DNA of 43,812 nt, taken from the NCBI GenBank assembly GCA_017619935.1, contig JAFZRJ010000038.1, positions 1 to 43,812 of the forward strand, in the 5' to 3' direction. The position numbers and the translations under genes are program-made. Below, piece by piece: positions 30,623 through 40,065 of the stretch. Every line of letters starts with the position of its first letter. Within the stretch, counting starts at the first letter, position 1. This DNA is from Muribaculaceae bacterium (GTDB taxonomy: Bacteria; Bacteroidota; Bacteroidia; Bacteroidales; Muribaculaceae). The notes below the pieces were generated by a model. That model ran no database searches and was not told the DNA's origin. It saw nothing but the letters and a program-made list of their open reading frames with translations.

Positions 30623-32131
30623 ATGGCTAATCTTAAATCACTGGCTAAAGATACGGCAATCTATGGATTGAGCAGCATCATTGGACGCTTTCTCAATTAT
30701 CTGCTCGTGCCGCTATATACCGCCAAGATGTCGGCAGCTTCGGGCGATTATGGTATCGTCACCAATGTCTATGCCTACACGGCCCTGTTGCTCGCTATTC
30801 TCACCTACGGCATGGAGACCACCTTCTTCCGCTTTGCCAACAAAAGCGAGGAGAATCCTCATCGGGTCTATTCCACCACGTTGTTTACCGTGGGCATGAC
30901 CTCGTTGCTGTTTGTGGTGTTGGTGTGGCTCAACATCGGATGGATAGCCCCAGCCATGGGACTGGCCTACACTGCTCATCCCGACTACATCATTGTCATG
31001 GCGGCGGTGGTGGCCCTTGATGCTTTTCAGGCCATTATTTTCGCTTACTTGCGCTACAAGAAGCGTCCCATCAAGTTTGCCTCGCTGAAACTGCTGTTCA
31101 TTTTCCTGAATATCGGTTTGAACCTGCTCTACTTCGTGGCATTGCCTGCCCTTTACAAGTCGCATCCGGGGGCTGTGAGTTGGATTTATTCGCCATCGGT
31201 GGGCGTGGGATATGTATTCTACCTGAATTTGATGTGCACTCTTGTTGTGATGCTGTGTATGTACCGCGAACTGGCGGCCGCCTCGTGGACATGGGACAAG
31301 TCATTGCTCCGACGGATGTTCTCCTACAGTTGGCCCATTCTCATCTTGAGTGTGGCGGGCGTCATCAACCAGTCGGCATCACAAATTATTTTCCCGTGGG
31401 TGTATCCTGGCGATGAGACCACCACTGCATCGCAGTTGGGCATTTATGGCGCCGCCATCAAGATAGCCATGATCATGGCGCTCATCACGCAGGCATTCCG
31501 CTATGCCTATGAGCCGTTTGTCTTCGGCAAGAGCCGCAACAAGGCCGATGAGGCCGAGAGCAAACTCACGCAAGCCGAGGCCATGAAATATTTCCTCATG
31601 TTCACGCTCGTTGCCTACCTGGCCGTGCTGGCTGGAATGGACATCCTCAAGTATATCATCGCACCCGACTACTGGGTGGGATTGCGCGTGGTGCCCATTG
31701 TTATGGCGGCCGAAATCATGATGGGCATTTATTTCAACCTTTCGTTTTGGTATAAACTCACCGACAAGACCTTGTGGGGTGCTTTGTTCTCAGGAGTGGG
31801 ATGCCTGATGCTGATTTTGGTGAATGTGATCTTTGTACCTCATTATGGTTACATGGCTTGCGCGTGGGCGGGTGTGGCCGCCTATGGCACCGCCATGCTG
31901 CTGAGTTATTTCACGGGTCAGAAATACTACCCCATGCCTTATCCGCTGCGCGATATGGCCATTTATGTGGTGGTGACTGCCATTCTCGGTGCCGGGATGA
32001 TGCTTGTTGACACTGGCAACACTTGGCTTAACCTTGTTTGGCGCATCTTCTTGTTCTTGTTGTTCGTGGGTGTCATCATCAAGCGTGAAGGCATCATTGA
32101 CCTCATCCTTCGCAGAAAAACCGTACATTAA
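30623..32131 (+). CDS. polysaccharide/oligosaccharide flippase (Wzx/MATE-like)
   Basis: 502 aa, 12-14 membrane helices. It begins NLKSLAKDTAIYGLSSIIGR, followed by NYLLVPLYT, a common opening of Bacteroidetes polysaccharide-biosynthesis flippases of the MOP superfamily, which turn lipid-linked glycans across the inner membrane. A basic loop RRMFSYSWPILILSVAGVINQ (split here) marks the start of the second half (about residue 235). It sits directly after ruvB, an order I know from other Bacteroidales. The exact substrate is not readable; the polyprenyl-sugar genes at 800-5024 are too far away to link it. Confidence 0.9.
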   Translation: MANLKSLAKDTAIYGLSSIIGRFLNYLLVPLYTAKMSAASGDYGIVTNVYAYTALLLAILTYGMETTFFRFANKSEENPHRVYSTTLFTVGMTSLLFVVLVWLNIGWIAPAMGLAYTAHPDYIIVMAAVVALDAFQAIIFAYLRYKKRPIKFASLKLLFIFLNIGLNLLYFVALPALYKSHPGAVSWIYSPSVGVGYVFYLNLMCTLVVMLCMYRELAAASWTWDKSLLRRMFSYSWPILILSVAGVINQSASQIIFPWVYPGDETTTASQLGIYGAAIKIAMIMALITQAFRYAYEPFVFGKSRNKADEAESKLTQAEAMKYFLMFTLVAYLAVLAGMDILKYIIAPDYWVGLRVVPIVMAAEIMMGIYFNLSFWYKLTDKTLWGALFSGVGCLMLILVNVIFVPHYGYMACAWAGVAAYGTAMLLSYFTGQKYYPMPYPLRDMAIYVVVTAILGAGMMLVDTGNTWLNLVWRIFLFLLFVGVIIKREGIIDLILRRKTVH

Positions 32132-32154
32132 CCATCATAAAACACATTTTTACA

Positions 32155-33132
32155 ATGAAAAGAATTCTTGTCATATCACTGGCTGCATTCTGCACCATTA
32201 CAATGGCTTTGGCTCAAGACCAGAGCCTGAAGGAGCGGCGCCTTGAGGAGCGTGAGGCTTACGCCGAGGCCAAGCGACTCAACACTGTGGACGCATGGGA
32301 AATTTTTATCAACAATTATCCCGAGTCGTTTTTTATAGAGCAAGCCCGCAAAATGCGCGACGCTGCCATCGTGAACAAATATTGCAACAGCAGCACCACA
32401 TTGGAACAACTCACCACCTATATCGATGAGGAGCCGGTGCAGGAACCGCGCATACGCATGTTTTACGCCAATCTGGTGAACAATCCCACCCACAGTTATC
32501 GTTTTGAGCACATGGATGTGGGCTTTAACGGCTGCACGGGGCGTGTGGACGAGCAAATCACCTTTGCCGATGGTTCCAAGCCGCGCCACAACTATTACAT
32601 CTTCAACCAGCAAGGATTGCTCACCGAGAGCGCCGTCATGGGTTCGCGAGGCAATGTGGTGACCACCACTTATGGCTATGCCTACGACAATTTGCACGGC
32701 TATACGCTCAAATCATCGGTGCGTAAGGGTAGTGCTCAGGTCGATTATGAAGCGTTCTTCAACAGTGCCGACAAACTGGACATTCTCACCAGCGACGGCA
32801 GCACCCATAAGAAAAAATGGGTTTACACCTATAATGACAATGGCGCCCTGACCAAACTGGTGGTGACCGATGGCGACCGCCGCCGTGTGCTGGTTTATAA
32901 TGACGGCTACATCATTCGTGAAGAAGCCGACGGAAAAGTGTTCAGGTATTACTACGATTACGACAGCGCCACTTTCAAGAAGTATCTTATCGGCATCAAC
33001 GAGATTGAGGAAAATGGACCGGGACATGAGCGTAAGTTCAATTACAAGATTGACACCCATGGTCGCATCACTTCTGTGGAAATCTCGCAAGACGGCAAGA
33101 CGGAGATGACCATCACCCGCACCTATCGCTAA
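32155..33132 (+). CDS. exported protein of unknown function
   Basis: 325 aa. Signal peptide at residues 1-20 (ends ALAQ). Residues 22-80 are helical and charged, with a TPR-like helix pair (TVDAWEIFINNYPESFFIEQARKM, split). From about 110 onwards, repeated short strands of the type Y.F[ND]..G.L (NYYIFNQQGLLTES, WVYTYNDNGALTKL, FRYYYDYDSATF, FNYKIDTHGRITSV) resemble the YD/RHS-like or MORN-like beta-hairpin repeats found in many Bacteroidetes exported proteins. Not recognised as a named family. It lies 23 bases after the flippase and 11 before the helicase, so it is probably co-transcribed. Confidence 0.75.
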   Translation: MKRILVISLAAFCTITMALAQDQSLKERRLEEREAYAEAKRLNTVDAWEIFINNYPESFFIEQARKMRDAAIVNKYCNSSTTLEQLTTYIDEEPVQEPRIRMFYANLVNNPTHSYRFEHMDVGFNGCTGRVDEQITFADGSKPRHNYYIFNQQGLLTESAVMGSRGNVVTTTYGYAYDNLHGYTLKSSVRKGSAQVDYEAFFNSADKLDILTSDGSTHKKKWVYTYNDNGALTKLVVTDGDRRRVLVYNDGYIIREEADGKVFRYYYDYDSATFKKYLIGINEIEENGPGHERKFNYKIDTHGRITSVEISQDGKTEMTITRTYR

Positions 33133-33143
33133 GCCTGAAAGTT

Positions 33144-34571
33144 ATGGCTGGCGAGACCTGGAAAGAGGATGCGAGGGTGAAAGACTTCGCCTTGCAGATG
33201 ATGGCGCAGTTGCCCTACGAACCTAACGAGGAGCAGATGATGCTCATTGTGGCGCTGGCGCAGTTTGTGCTGTATGTGCCCGAAAGGGGCGTGTTCTTGC
33301 TCTCGGGCTATGCCGGTACGGGCAAGACATCGCTCACTGGCGCACTGGTGCGCACACTGGCTGCCATGCAACGCCCAAGTGTGCTCATGGCCCCCACGGG
33401 CCGTGCCGCGCATGTGTTCAGCGACTACGCGGGTTCCCCTGCTTATACCATCCATCGCAAGATTTATCGGCAGCACAGTTATGGTAACGACACGTTTATG
33501 TTGGCCGAAAACAAGATGCAGAACACCCTCTTCATTGTGGACGAAGCCTCGATGATAGCCAACACCACTGGCGAGGGTGGGGCCATGTTTGGCACGGGCC
33601 GACTGCTTGACGACCTCATCACCTACGTCTATAATGGGCAAGGATGCAGGCTCATGCTCATGGGCGACGTCGCCCAGTTGCCGCCAGTGGGGTGTGCCGA
33701 GAGTCCGGCGCTGAGCGTGAAAGTCTTGCAAGGTTACGGACTGAATGTTTACGAAATGACCTTGCGACAAATCGCACGTCAAGCCGAGGATAGTGGCATA
33801 CTGCTCAACGCCACCATGTTGCGCCGCACCATGGACAACGAACCCCTTACCACACCCGCGCTGAATGTGACCGATTTTCCTGATATCCGTGGTGTGTCGA
33901 GCGAGTATTTGATGGAAACCCTCAGCGACTGCTATGACCATAACTCCATGGAGCAAACCATCGTGGTGACACGTAGCAACCGCCGAGCCGCCTTGTTCAA
34001 TGCCGGCATACGCAACCGTATCCTGTATCGCGAGGATGAGTTGTGTGGCGGCGATATGCTCATTGTTGCCAAGAACAACTATCTGTGGGCTGAAGACTAT
34101 AAGGAACTGGATTTTATCGCCAACGGCGATGTGATGCGCGTACGTCGGGTGCGTGGCGAGGTGGAGCGCCGTTATGGTTTGCGTTTTGCCACCGTTACCG
34201 TGGAATTGCCCGACCACGATGGGCTAGAAATGGACGTGAAAGTGGTGCTTGACGCACTGCTCAGCGACACGCCGGCCCTCACGCGGGAACAAAGTGAGCG
34301 GCTTTTCGCCGAGGTGTGGGAAGAACTGACAGGTGACAAGGCTACCCGATTGAAAGAACTCAAAAAGCATCCTTATTTCAATGCCTTGCAAGTGAAGTTC
34401 GCTTATGCGGTAACCTGTCACAAGGCGCAAGGCGGCCAGTGGGAGAATGTGTTTATCGACATGGGTGGCATCAATCCCGAGGCCACCACGACCCTAGACT
34501 ATTACCGTTGGCTCTACACTGCGCTCACCCGCGCTCGCCGTCAGGTCTATCTCATCAACTATTTCGCCTGA
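33144..34571 (+). CDS. RecD/Pif1-like SF1 DNA helicase
   Basis: 475 aa. Superfamily 1 motifs are in order: Walker A SGYAGTGKTS (about 53-62), motif Ia VLMAPTGRAA (about 79-88), Walker B IVDEASM (about 130-136), motif III LMGDVAQLPP (about 173-182), motif V-like YAVTCHKAQGGQW (about 424-436) and motif VI LYTALTRAR (about 458-466). There is no nuclease domain. This fits the stand-alone RecD-like ATP-dependent exodeoxyribonuclease-type helicases common in Bacteroidetes, with a role in repair or replication. Last gene of the ruvB run. Confidence 0.9.
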   Translation: MAGETWKEDARVKDFALQMMAQLPYEPNEEQMMLIVALAQFVLYVPERGVFLLSGYAGTGKTSLTGALVRTLAAMQRPSVLMAPTGRAAHVFSDYAGSPAYTIHRKIYRQHSYGNDTFMLAENKMQNTLFIVDEASMIANTTGEGGAMFGTGRLLDDLITYVYNGQGCRLMLMGDVAQLPPVGCAESPALSVKVLQGYGLNVYEMTLRQIARQAEDSGILLNATMLRRTMDNEPLTTPALNVTDFPDIRGVSSEYLMETLSDCYDHNSMEQTIVVTRSNRRAALFNAGIRNRILYREDELCGGDMLIVAKNNYLWAEDYKELDFIANGDVMRVRRVRGEVERRYGLRFATVTVELPDHDGLEMDVKVVLDALLSDTPALTREQSERLFAEVWEELTGDKATRLKELKKHPYFNALQVKFAYAVTCHKAQGGQWENVFIDMGGINPEATTTLDYYRWLYTALTRARRQVYLINYFA

Positions 34572-34764
34572 CCTTCTTTCACTCCGTGGTTCTGGAGTGA
34601 TAGAGAAACCTAGAGGGGGATGCCCCAACCAGATGGGTGGTACTGTGTGAAGAAATAGCCCTCCATCACATCATCGCCTGCGGCGAAATTATTTATTGAT
34701 AACCACTGCGTTAGCACCACCCCCTAGGGGACAACGGGGCGTGGGCGTTTGGCAGGTACAAAAT
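34572..34764. other. structured intergenic stretch after the helicase gene
   Basis: No gene. It contains a TCACTCC/GGAGTGA hairpin (34579-34600) right after the helicase stop but without a T-run, a CGCC/GGCG mini-hairpin near 34675 and a CCCCTAGGGG palindrome near 34725. It looks like more of the hairpin-rich sequence that continues in the repeat at 34765. Confidence 0.4.
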
Positions 34765-35070
34765 GGCCTCGGAGAGGCCTGCCATGTTAAGTACCATGCA
34801 AGAGGGTTGAAGAAGTGCTGAAAGCACGGAACAATTTAGGCTGGGGTGGAGCGGTAGCGAAACCCCAGTGTGGAAGAATATTACCCAAAGAAATCGAAGC
34901 TCTGAAAGAGCGACACAAGTTGTGCCGCCTCCTTCGGGGCTTGAGTGTGTGGAGTGTGTACCCTTATCTCCGGGGTTACGCCTTACGGCTCACCCCGGGC
35001 TATGGTGTGTCGTGCCTTCAGCACTATTACAGGATGCTGGGTCTCCGACCCGCCTGGCATTGAAAATGCC
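34765..35070 (+). repeat. hairpin-mosaic repeat, copy B
   Basis: A roughly 300-base non-coding element made of consecutive small hairpins: GGCCTC/GAGGCC (34765-34779), GTGC/GCAC (34815-34827), CTGGGGT/ACCCCAG (34841-34868), GCTCT/AGAGC (34899-34911), CCGGGGT/ACCCCGG (34970-34998), GGGTC/GACCC (35039-35051) and GGCATT/AATGCC (35056-35070). Several are preceded by GAAG and have GAA or TTC loops. Copy C at 40066-40364 has the same orientation and differs by about nine substitutions and three short indels after the first 20 bases. Resembles REP/BIME-type mosaics; mobility unknown. The short ATG frames inside it are not genes. Confidence 0.8.
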
Positions 35071-35101
35071 TTTCAGTCTTTGGTTGGGGTGGATAAACAG
35101 A

Positions 35102-35135
35102 AGTGGCGCGGCTCTCGTGTGAGGGTCGCGCCACT
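35102..35135 (-). terminator. 34-base terminator hairpin, copy B
   Basis: Same stem as copies A and C, loop GTGT, 46 bases past the stop of the 1574-aa gene; followed on the minus strand by TTCTGTTT. Confidence 0.7.
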
Positions 35136-35180
35136 TGTTTCGCCTGAGGCTTATCGTCTCAGTGGCTTATAGTCGGTAGC

Positions 35181-38100
35181 TTATTTCACTACCTTCGAGG
35201 TGGAGACTTTACCATCGGTGTAACGTGTCACCACGATGTTCACGCCGTTGAACGGACGGTCGCTGCGGTGACCGGCCACATCGTAGTAGGTCACGCTCTC
35301 CACGTTGCCGTAAACTTGCATGTCGTTGATTCCGGTAAGGGGCGAATGTCCGTCCGACAGCGTAGCGCCCTTCATCATCCAACCAGAGTCGCCTTCGGCA
35401 CGGCGAGGAGCGCCGGCGGCAGGAGTCTCGGGAGCCGGAGCGGGAATCAGCACACCGTCAAGCGTGTAGATGTTGCCTACGGTGGGTTCACCAGTCATCG
35501 ACTCGGTATCTACCAGCAATTCGCCTCTGAGACCGGCACCGTTTATACCGTCACCGGTGGGAACCACGAATAGTCCGTTACCGTCATATTGTGCCCATTT
35601 CACTGTTGCCAACTCATTGGGCACGGGCTGTACGAAGAAGTAGGTCTCTCCGTTGGAGCCGGTTTGTGTGCGTCCGCCGAAGGCGGCCACGATGTAGGTG
35701 TTGGTAGCGAGAGTGAAGCCTTCACCCTCGGTGGCAATCTGCGGATTGACGGCAGCGGTGAACGTGCGTGTTTCGGTGTTGAGCGTGCCCACCACCGTGC
35801 TGATGAGGTCGTTAGCATGATAACTGCTGGCATCCTCCACGTTGATAGCCACCCAGTTGTTGTGAGCATATTGGTCATAGCTCTGGCCGCCGGAATAGCA
35901 GCGAGCCATGTAGTCAATCCAACCCTCTTCGGGAGCCTGCGGGGTGGCACCGCCGTTGTTGTCGGCGACGTAAAGCACGTTCTCTTCAGTGTCGGCATAG
36001 GCCACCTTCAGGTTGTCGGCCACCTTGTAGGGCTCTCCGTTAGTGGCGGAGCTAAGCGTGCTGGCCAGTGTTGCGCCCTTGAAGAACTTGCCCCAGATGG
36101 GGTCAGCCATATAGGCCAACTTGTTGGCTGGTAATGCGGCATCACCGCTAAGGGTAAGCGTACAGTTATTATAGACGGCATCCTCAAATTCGCTGGCCAC
36201 CGTTGGAGGTGTCGCGGCACTGATGCTGATGCTCGTCAGCGTAGTCACACCCTTGAACGCATCCTCACCGATGGTGGTCAAAGCACCGCCAAGAGTGATG
36301 GACTGAACTTTTGTGTTCTCAAAAGCGTGAGATTCAATGGTTGTCACCTTAGTACTTGAACCAAAATCGACGGTTTTTAAATTTTGGTTGCCATAGAAAG
36401 AATAAGCTCCAATGACTTTAACATTTCCAACAATACCCGTAATGGTCGAAAGTTTTACACCCGGTTGCTGCAGGTTTTTGCGAGCGGCACCAGGGAAAGT
36501 TAGCAATTTTAAACCATCCTCTGTACCTAAAACAGGAATTGAAGACGTTTGATCAGACGGGAAAGTAACACTAGTAATACTGTTCCCGTTTAAGTTGGTG
36601 AAATATCCGGTTACAAAAGCATTGATACCATGAGCATTGTTGTTAATGAAAGCATCGGACGCAATTTCCATCACATGATAGAAGCGTATCATACAAGCGT
36701 TAACGCCATCAAATGCACGGCTCTTGATGTAGCGGTAATTGTTCAACCCCTCATTAATCTTACATGTAGTTTGTCCGCCATAACCATAAAAATATTCACC
36801 TGCCATTGAAGCTTCCCCAAAACCAACGACAGTATAAGATTTGCCTTCTCTGCTGTTTGTCACTGTTGCCTTGAAATCGGAAGCACTGATGACAGAAGAT
36901 GAAGTAGAATACTTGTTGCCATTCGGGTTGGCAATGATTTCACATTCTGAAGAATTGATGGCTTGATAATAGAATTTGCCATCTTGGAACGGTTCCTTGT
37001 CGTAGGTTTCAACCGTGAGTTGGGTCATGTCGTAGTTGAGCGTGAGGGTGTATTCCTCACCAGCGGCGATTTTGAAGGAATTGGTGCCACTCACCACGTT
37101 TTCGGTGGCAGAATACACGCCTTCGGCAAACTCAATGAGTTTCTGGTCGCTGTCGGCACCCAGGCGTGAGCCGGAGATATCGTCCCAACTGCCCAAAGTC
37201 TTGGTGAAGCTGAAGAAACTGTAGCCCTCCTCGCCGGCGTTCTCGCTTTCCTGAGCGGTGAACTCCAGCGTGTAGGTCTGTGAAGTGCCATCGTAGGTGA
37301 ACTGCATCGAGCCGTCGGCGGGATTCCATCCCTGGTTGGTGCCCAGCAGATACACGTTGCCGTTGCTGGGCCACTCGCCGGTGACGGTCATCGTGCGGCT
37401 TTCGCCATCGGCGGCACTCAACGTGATGGTCCAGTCGCCGGCAGGCAGTTTGAAATAATCCAGCGTGCCGTCGGCAGCCACCGCGATGGGAGTACCAATC
37501 TCGGTGCGCAGCACGTCGTGGTTGCCGCTGGTGCCGAAGTAAGTCATCGGGTAGTTGCCGCTCTCAAGCTTGCGGGCGAAGTTGAAATACACGTCGGCGT
37601 CGTTCACCAGATTGTAGGTATAAGCGCCGCCAGTGGCAGCGGTCATTTCATGCGTCTCGCCGCCATAGTTCATATAGACCTTGGTTGCGGGCCAAGTTCC
37701 GGCGATGGTGAGTGTGGGTGTTGTCGCGACGTTGGCCACCGTGAGTGTCCAGGTGCCTACAGGCACGGCAAACAGCGTGCTGCTGCCAGCGGTGAGGTTG
37801 ATGGCATTGCCCAAATCACTTTGCGCGGTGACACGTTCGCCAGCGCCCGTTCCCAGTGCGGTGAAAGGCATGGCGCCGCTCACCAGTCGGGTGCTGAGGT
37901 TGAATCGGTAGAGGCCGTCGTTGTCGAGGTCCTCAGTGGCGACAGCCAGCGTATAGGTGTAAGTCTGATTGTCGCTGTTGTAGGTCATAGCATCATTGCC
38001 CACCTTCACCTCGCTGCTCGGCCAGGTGCCTGTGACTGTCATTGTGGCGGCGGTGTTCTCGTCCAGCAGATTGGCAATGGTGATGGTCCAGGTACCCTGT

Positions 38101-39905
38101 GGCAAGCGATAAGCGACCGTACTGCCGTAATTCGACATCGCCAGGGCGGTGTTCAAGTCCGCGTTGCCAATGTTGAAATTGTCATTACCACTGACATTTA
38201 CCGTATGTGTCTCGTCAAGCACAGCACCGAAGCGGTCGCCATCGGAGGGCCAATTATTTGCGTCGGCACCCAAAGCGCGGCTGAAGCTGAAGTAGCTATA
38301 ACCATCTGCTTCGCCCGCTGTTGTCACGGTGGCGGTATAATTGTGCGTGGCGGGGTCGTAGGTCATGGACACTCCAGTGTCACCAGCCCAACCATTGCCG
38401 TTAACTTGTCCCATAATATAAATATTGGGTATATACACAAATATGGCGTTGACCGTCACATTGCTGGCGGGCATGGTGAACGTATAGGTGCCGTTTGCAC
38501 TGGGTGTGGTGCTGACAGGGTTGTTGTCGGCATCGGTCACGGTGAGTGTGCCCAAATCATAGTTGGGGCTGGGGGTCACCGTCAGGGTGACGGTGGTGCC
38601 TGCCGAAGCTTCAGCCATATCAGCGGTTACCGCACCATGAGTCATACTGCCGATGGTAATGGTTGGAATCAAAGAGAACGTTGCGTTCACATTTACGTTG
38701 CTGGCGGGCATCAAGAAAGTGTAGGTGCCGTTTGCGCCGGGTGTAGTGCTGACAGGGTTGTTATCGGCATCGGTCACGGTGAGTGTGGCTAGCTCATAAT
38801 GAGTGTCAGGAGCGATGGTCAGTGTCACGGTGGTGCCGTTGTCAGCAGTTGCAGGGCCGGTTACAGCGCCGTTGGTCATACTACCGTATGTAATATTGTA
38901 GGTTTCCAATGGAGCACCGCCGCCCGTGAAGAAACGGCCCCAGTTGGTGTTGGCTTTAAATGCCGCCTTACTGTTGTCGCTACAGTTCCAAGTCACATTA
39001 TCGAGCAGACGAGTATAAACATCATCTTCAAACACCACGTCTGCCAAATCGTCGTTCCATTCGCAATTCACAGTCAGCGAGGTAATGCCTGTTGTGCCAG
39101 TGAAAGCGTTAGCCGCTATAGATGTCACTGTTGCAGGAATGGTAAGCGTTCTGAGGGCAGTCATGTTTACAAGAGCTTCCTCCTCGATTGTTATCACACT
39201 GCCTAGGTTAAGGGTGGCCAAATGTGAATTGCCATAAAAAGCGTAAGCACCGATAGTTTGTATTTGACTAGGTATAGTGTAATTGGTGGCTATACTTCCA
39301 CTTGGCAAAGAAGTGGTTTTTAACTGAGCACTGCCAGTTACAGCTACATAATTGCCGGGGAAAGCCACTAATTTGGTCTTTTCAACATTTGTAAGGATGT
39401 GGTTAAGATTGCCATAACCTACAGATTGCTCATTTTCCCGAAAATCAAACCATTTAATTTTATTATTGCGAAATGCCTTAGGACTAATATCACTCATTTG
39501 AGCATTAATACGAAAAACAGAAATAATAGAACCATTTCTGGTCGCTCCATTAAAGGCATCCGCTTTAATTGTTGTAAATCCATTTGACAATCCAGCTGAA
39601 CAATTTGTTGGGTGACCGATACTTGCATTCTTAAACGCGTTTTCTCCAACTGATACAATAGTATAGCCATTTGCGGTTGTTGGAGTTATCCACATACTAC
39701 TTTGTGTCATATTATAATGAGTAACTCCATCAGGGTTAGGAATCAGCTCCGCAGTCATGTCCGCCTCACTAAGCACACGAGCAAACATAGTTTGACCGCT
39801 GTAGTAACCGTATGTGAATGAGAATACATCTCCATCAGCGGCGCTGGCGCTGAAGCCGAGAGAGGCTAGCAGCACCGCAATCAATAATGTAAATTTCTTT
39901 TTCAT
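35181..39905 (-). CDS. giant BspA-like modular surface protein
   Basis: 1574 aa from the ATG at 39905 (signal peptide MKKKFTLLIAVLLASLGFSA); a longer frame adds 31 non-signal residues. Modules in order: LRR_5/BspA-like repeats (about 80-330; e.g. IQTIGAYAFYGN); two InlB_B-type bacterial repeats of about 80 aa (335-493; each ends YTF.MPASNV.VNA.F); four SusE/CBM-like beta modules (about 493-967; openings IYIMGQ, VYMNYG, VYLLGTNQGW); a second LRR_5 block (about 970-1290; VKVIGAYSFYGN); a unique region; and the shared C-terminal tail (SDRPFNGVNI ... KVVK). Probably cell-surface adhesion or glycan binding. The LRR_5 parts are visibly AT-richer than the rest, as if modules had separate histories. 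Flanked by direct repeats. Confidence 0.82.
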   Translation of the reverse strand: MKKKFTLLIAVLLASLGFSASAADGDVFSFTYGYYSGQTMFARVLSEADMTAELIPNPDGVTHYNMTQSSMWITPTTANGYTIVSVGENAFKNASIGHPTNCSAGLSNGFTTIKADAFNGATRNGSIISVFRINAQMSDISPKAFRNNKIKWFDFRENEQSVGYGNLNHILTNVEKTKLVAFPGNYVAVTGSAQLKTTSLPSGSIATNYTIPSQIQTIGAYAFYGNSHLATLNLGSVITIEEEALVNMTALRTLTIPATVTSIAANAFTGTTGITSLTVNCEWNDDLADVVFEDDVYTRLLDNVTWNCSDNSKAAFKANTNWGRFFTGGGAPLETYNITYGSMTNGAVTGPATADNGTTVTLTIAPDTHYELATLTVTDADNNPVSTTPGANGTYTFLMPASNVNVNATFSLIPTITIGSMTHGAVTADMAEASAGTTVTLTVTPSPNYDLGTLTVTDADNNPVSTTPSANGTYTFTMPASNVTVNAIFVYIPNIYIMGQVNGNGWAGDTGVSMTYDPATHNYTATVTTAGEADGYSYFSFSRALGADANNWPSDGDRFGAVLDETHTVNVSGNDNFNIGNADLNTALAMSNYGSTVAYRLPQGTWTITIANLLDENTAATMTVTGTWPSSEVKVGNDAMTYNSDNQTYTYTLAVATEDLDNDGLYRFNLSTRLVSGAMPFTALGTGAGERVTAQSDLGNAINLTAGSSTLFAVPVGTWTLTVANVATTPTLTIAGTWPATKVYMNYGGETHEMTAATGGAYTYNLVNDADVYFNFARKLESGNYPMTYFGTSGNHDVLRTEIGTPIAVAADGTLDYFKLPAGDWTITLSAADGESRTMTVTGEWPSNGNVYLLGTNQGWNPADGSMQFTYDGTSQTYTLEFTAQESENAGEEGYSFFSFTKTLGSWDDISGSRLGADSDQKLIEFAEGVYSATENVVSGTNSFKIAAGEEYTLTLNYDMTQLTVETYDKEPFQDGKFYYQAINSSECEIIANPNGNKYSTSSSVISASDFKATVTNSREGKSYTVVGFGEASMAGEYFYGYGGQTTCKINEGLNNYRYIKSRAFDGVNACMIRFYHVMEIASDAFINNNAHGINAFVTGYFTNLNGNSITSVTFPSDQTSSIPVLGTEDGLKLLTFPGAARKNLQQPGVKLSTITGIVGNVKVIGAYSFYGNQNLKTVDFGSSTKVTTIESHAFENTKVQSITLGGALTTIGEDAFKGVTTLTSISISAATPPTVASEFEDAVYNNCTLTLSGDAALPANKLAYMADPIWGKFFKGATLASTLSSATNGEPYKVADNLKVAYADTEENVLYVADNNGGATPQAPEEGWIDYMARCYSGGQSYDQYAHNNWVAINVEDASSYHANDLISTVVGTLNTETRTFTAAVNPQIATEGEGFTLATNTYIVAAFGGRTQTGSNGETYFFVQPVPNELATVKWAQYDGNGLFVVPTGDGINGAGLRGELLVDTESMTGEPTVGNIYTLDGVLIPAPAPETPAAGAPRRAEGDSGWMMKGATLSDGHSPLTGINDMQVYGNVESVTYYDVAGHRSDRPFNGVNIVVTRYTDGKVSTSKVVK

Positions 39906-40065
39906 TTTGATAAAAATTGGTTTATAAATGGTTATTTCGTTTTTTAAGTTTGTCGGAAAAATATGATGGCAAATTATATTTCGCTGCAAAGTAAGCACAA
40001 AAACTACACATTTGCAAGGATATAACTAGAAAAAACATGTGGTGTGAAGTGCTGAAAGCACAAAC
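39906..40065. other. leader region of the giant gene
   Basis: AT-rich, no gene. No exact TAnnTTTG on the minus strand; the closest is TTACTTTG near 39990 with one base less spacing. A GTGC/GCAC hairpin of the repeat type appears near 40047-40061. Confidence 0.4.

Noticed and set aside
34815-35172. Overlapping ATG frames inside repeat copy B (e.g. one starting MLKARNNLGWGG) as small genes
   Set aside because: They lie in the hairpin mosaic, the same frame is broken by indels in copy C, and the composition follows the DNA repeat, not a protein.
37518-38792. 424-aa plus-strand frame opposite the giant surface gene
   Set aside because: Exact antisense of repeated beta modules; Gly/His/Val-rich with no domain, promoter or start context. 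A shadow of the minus-strand gene.
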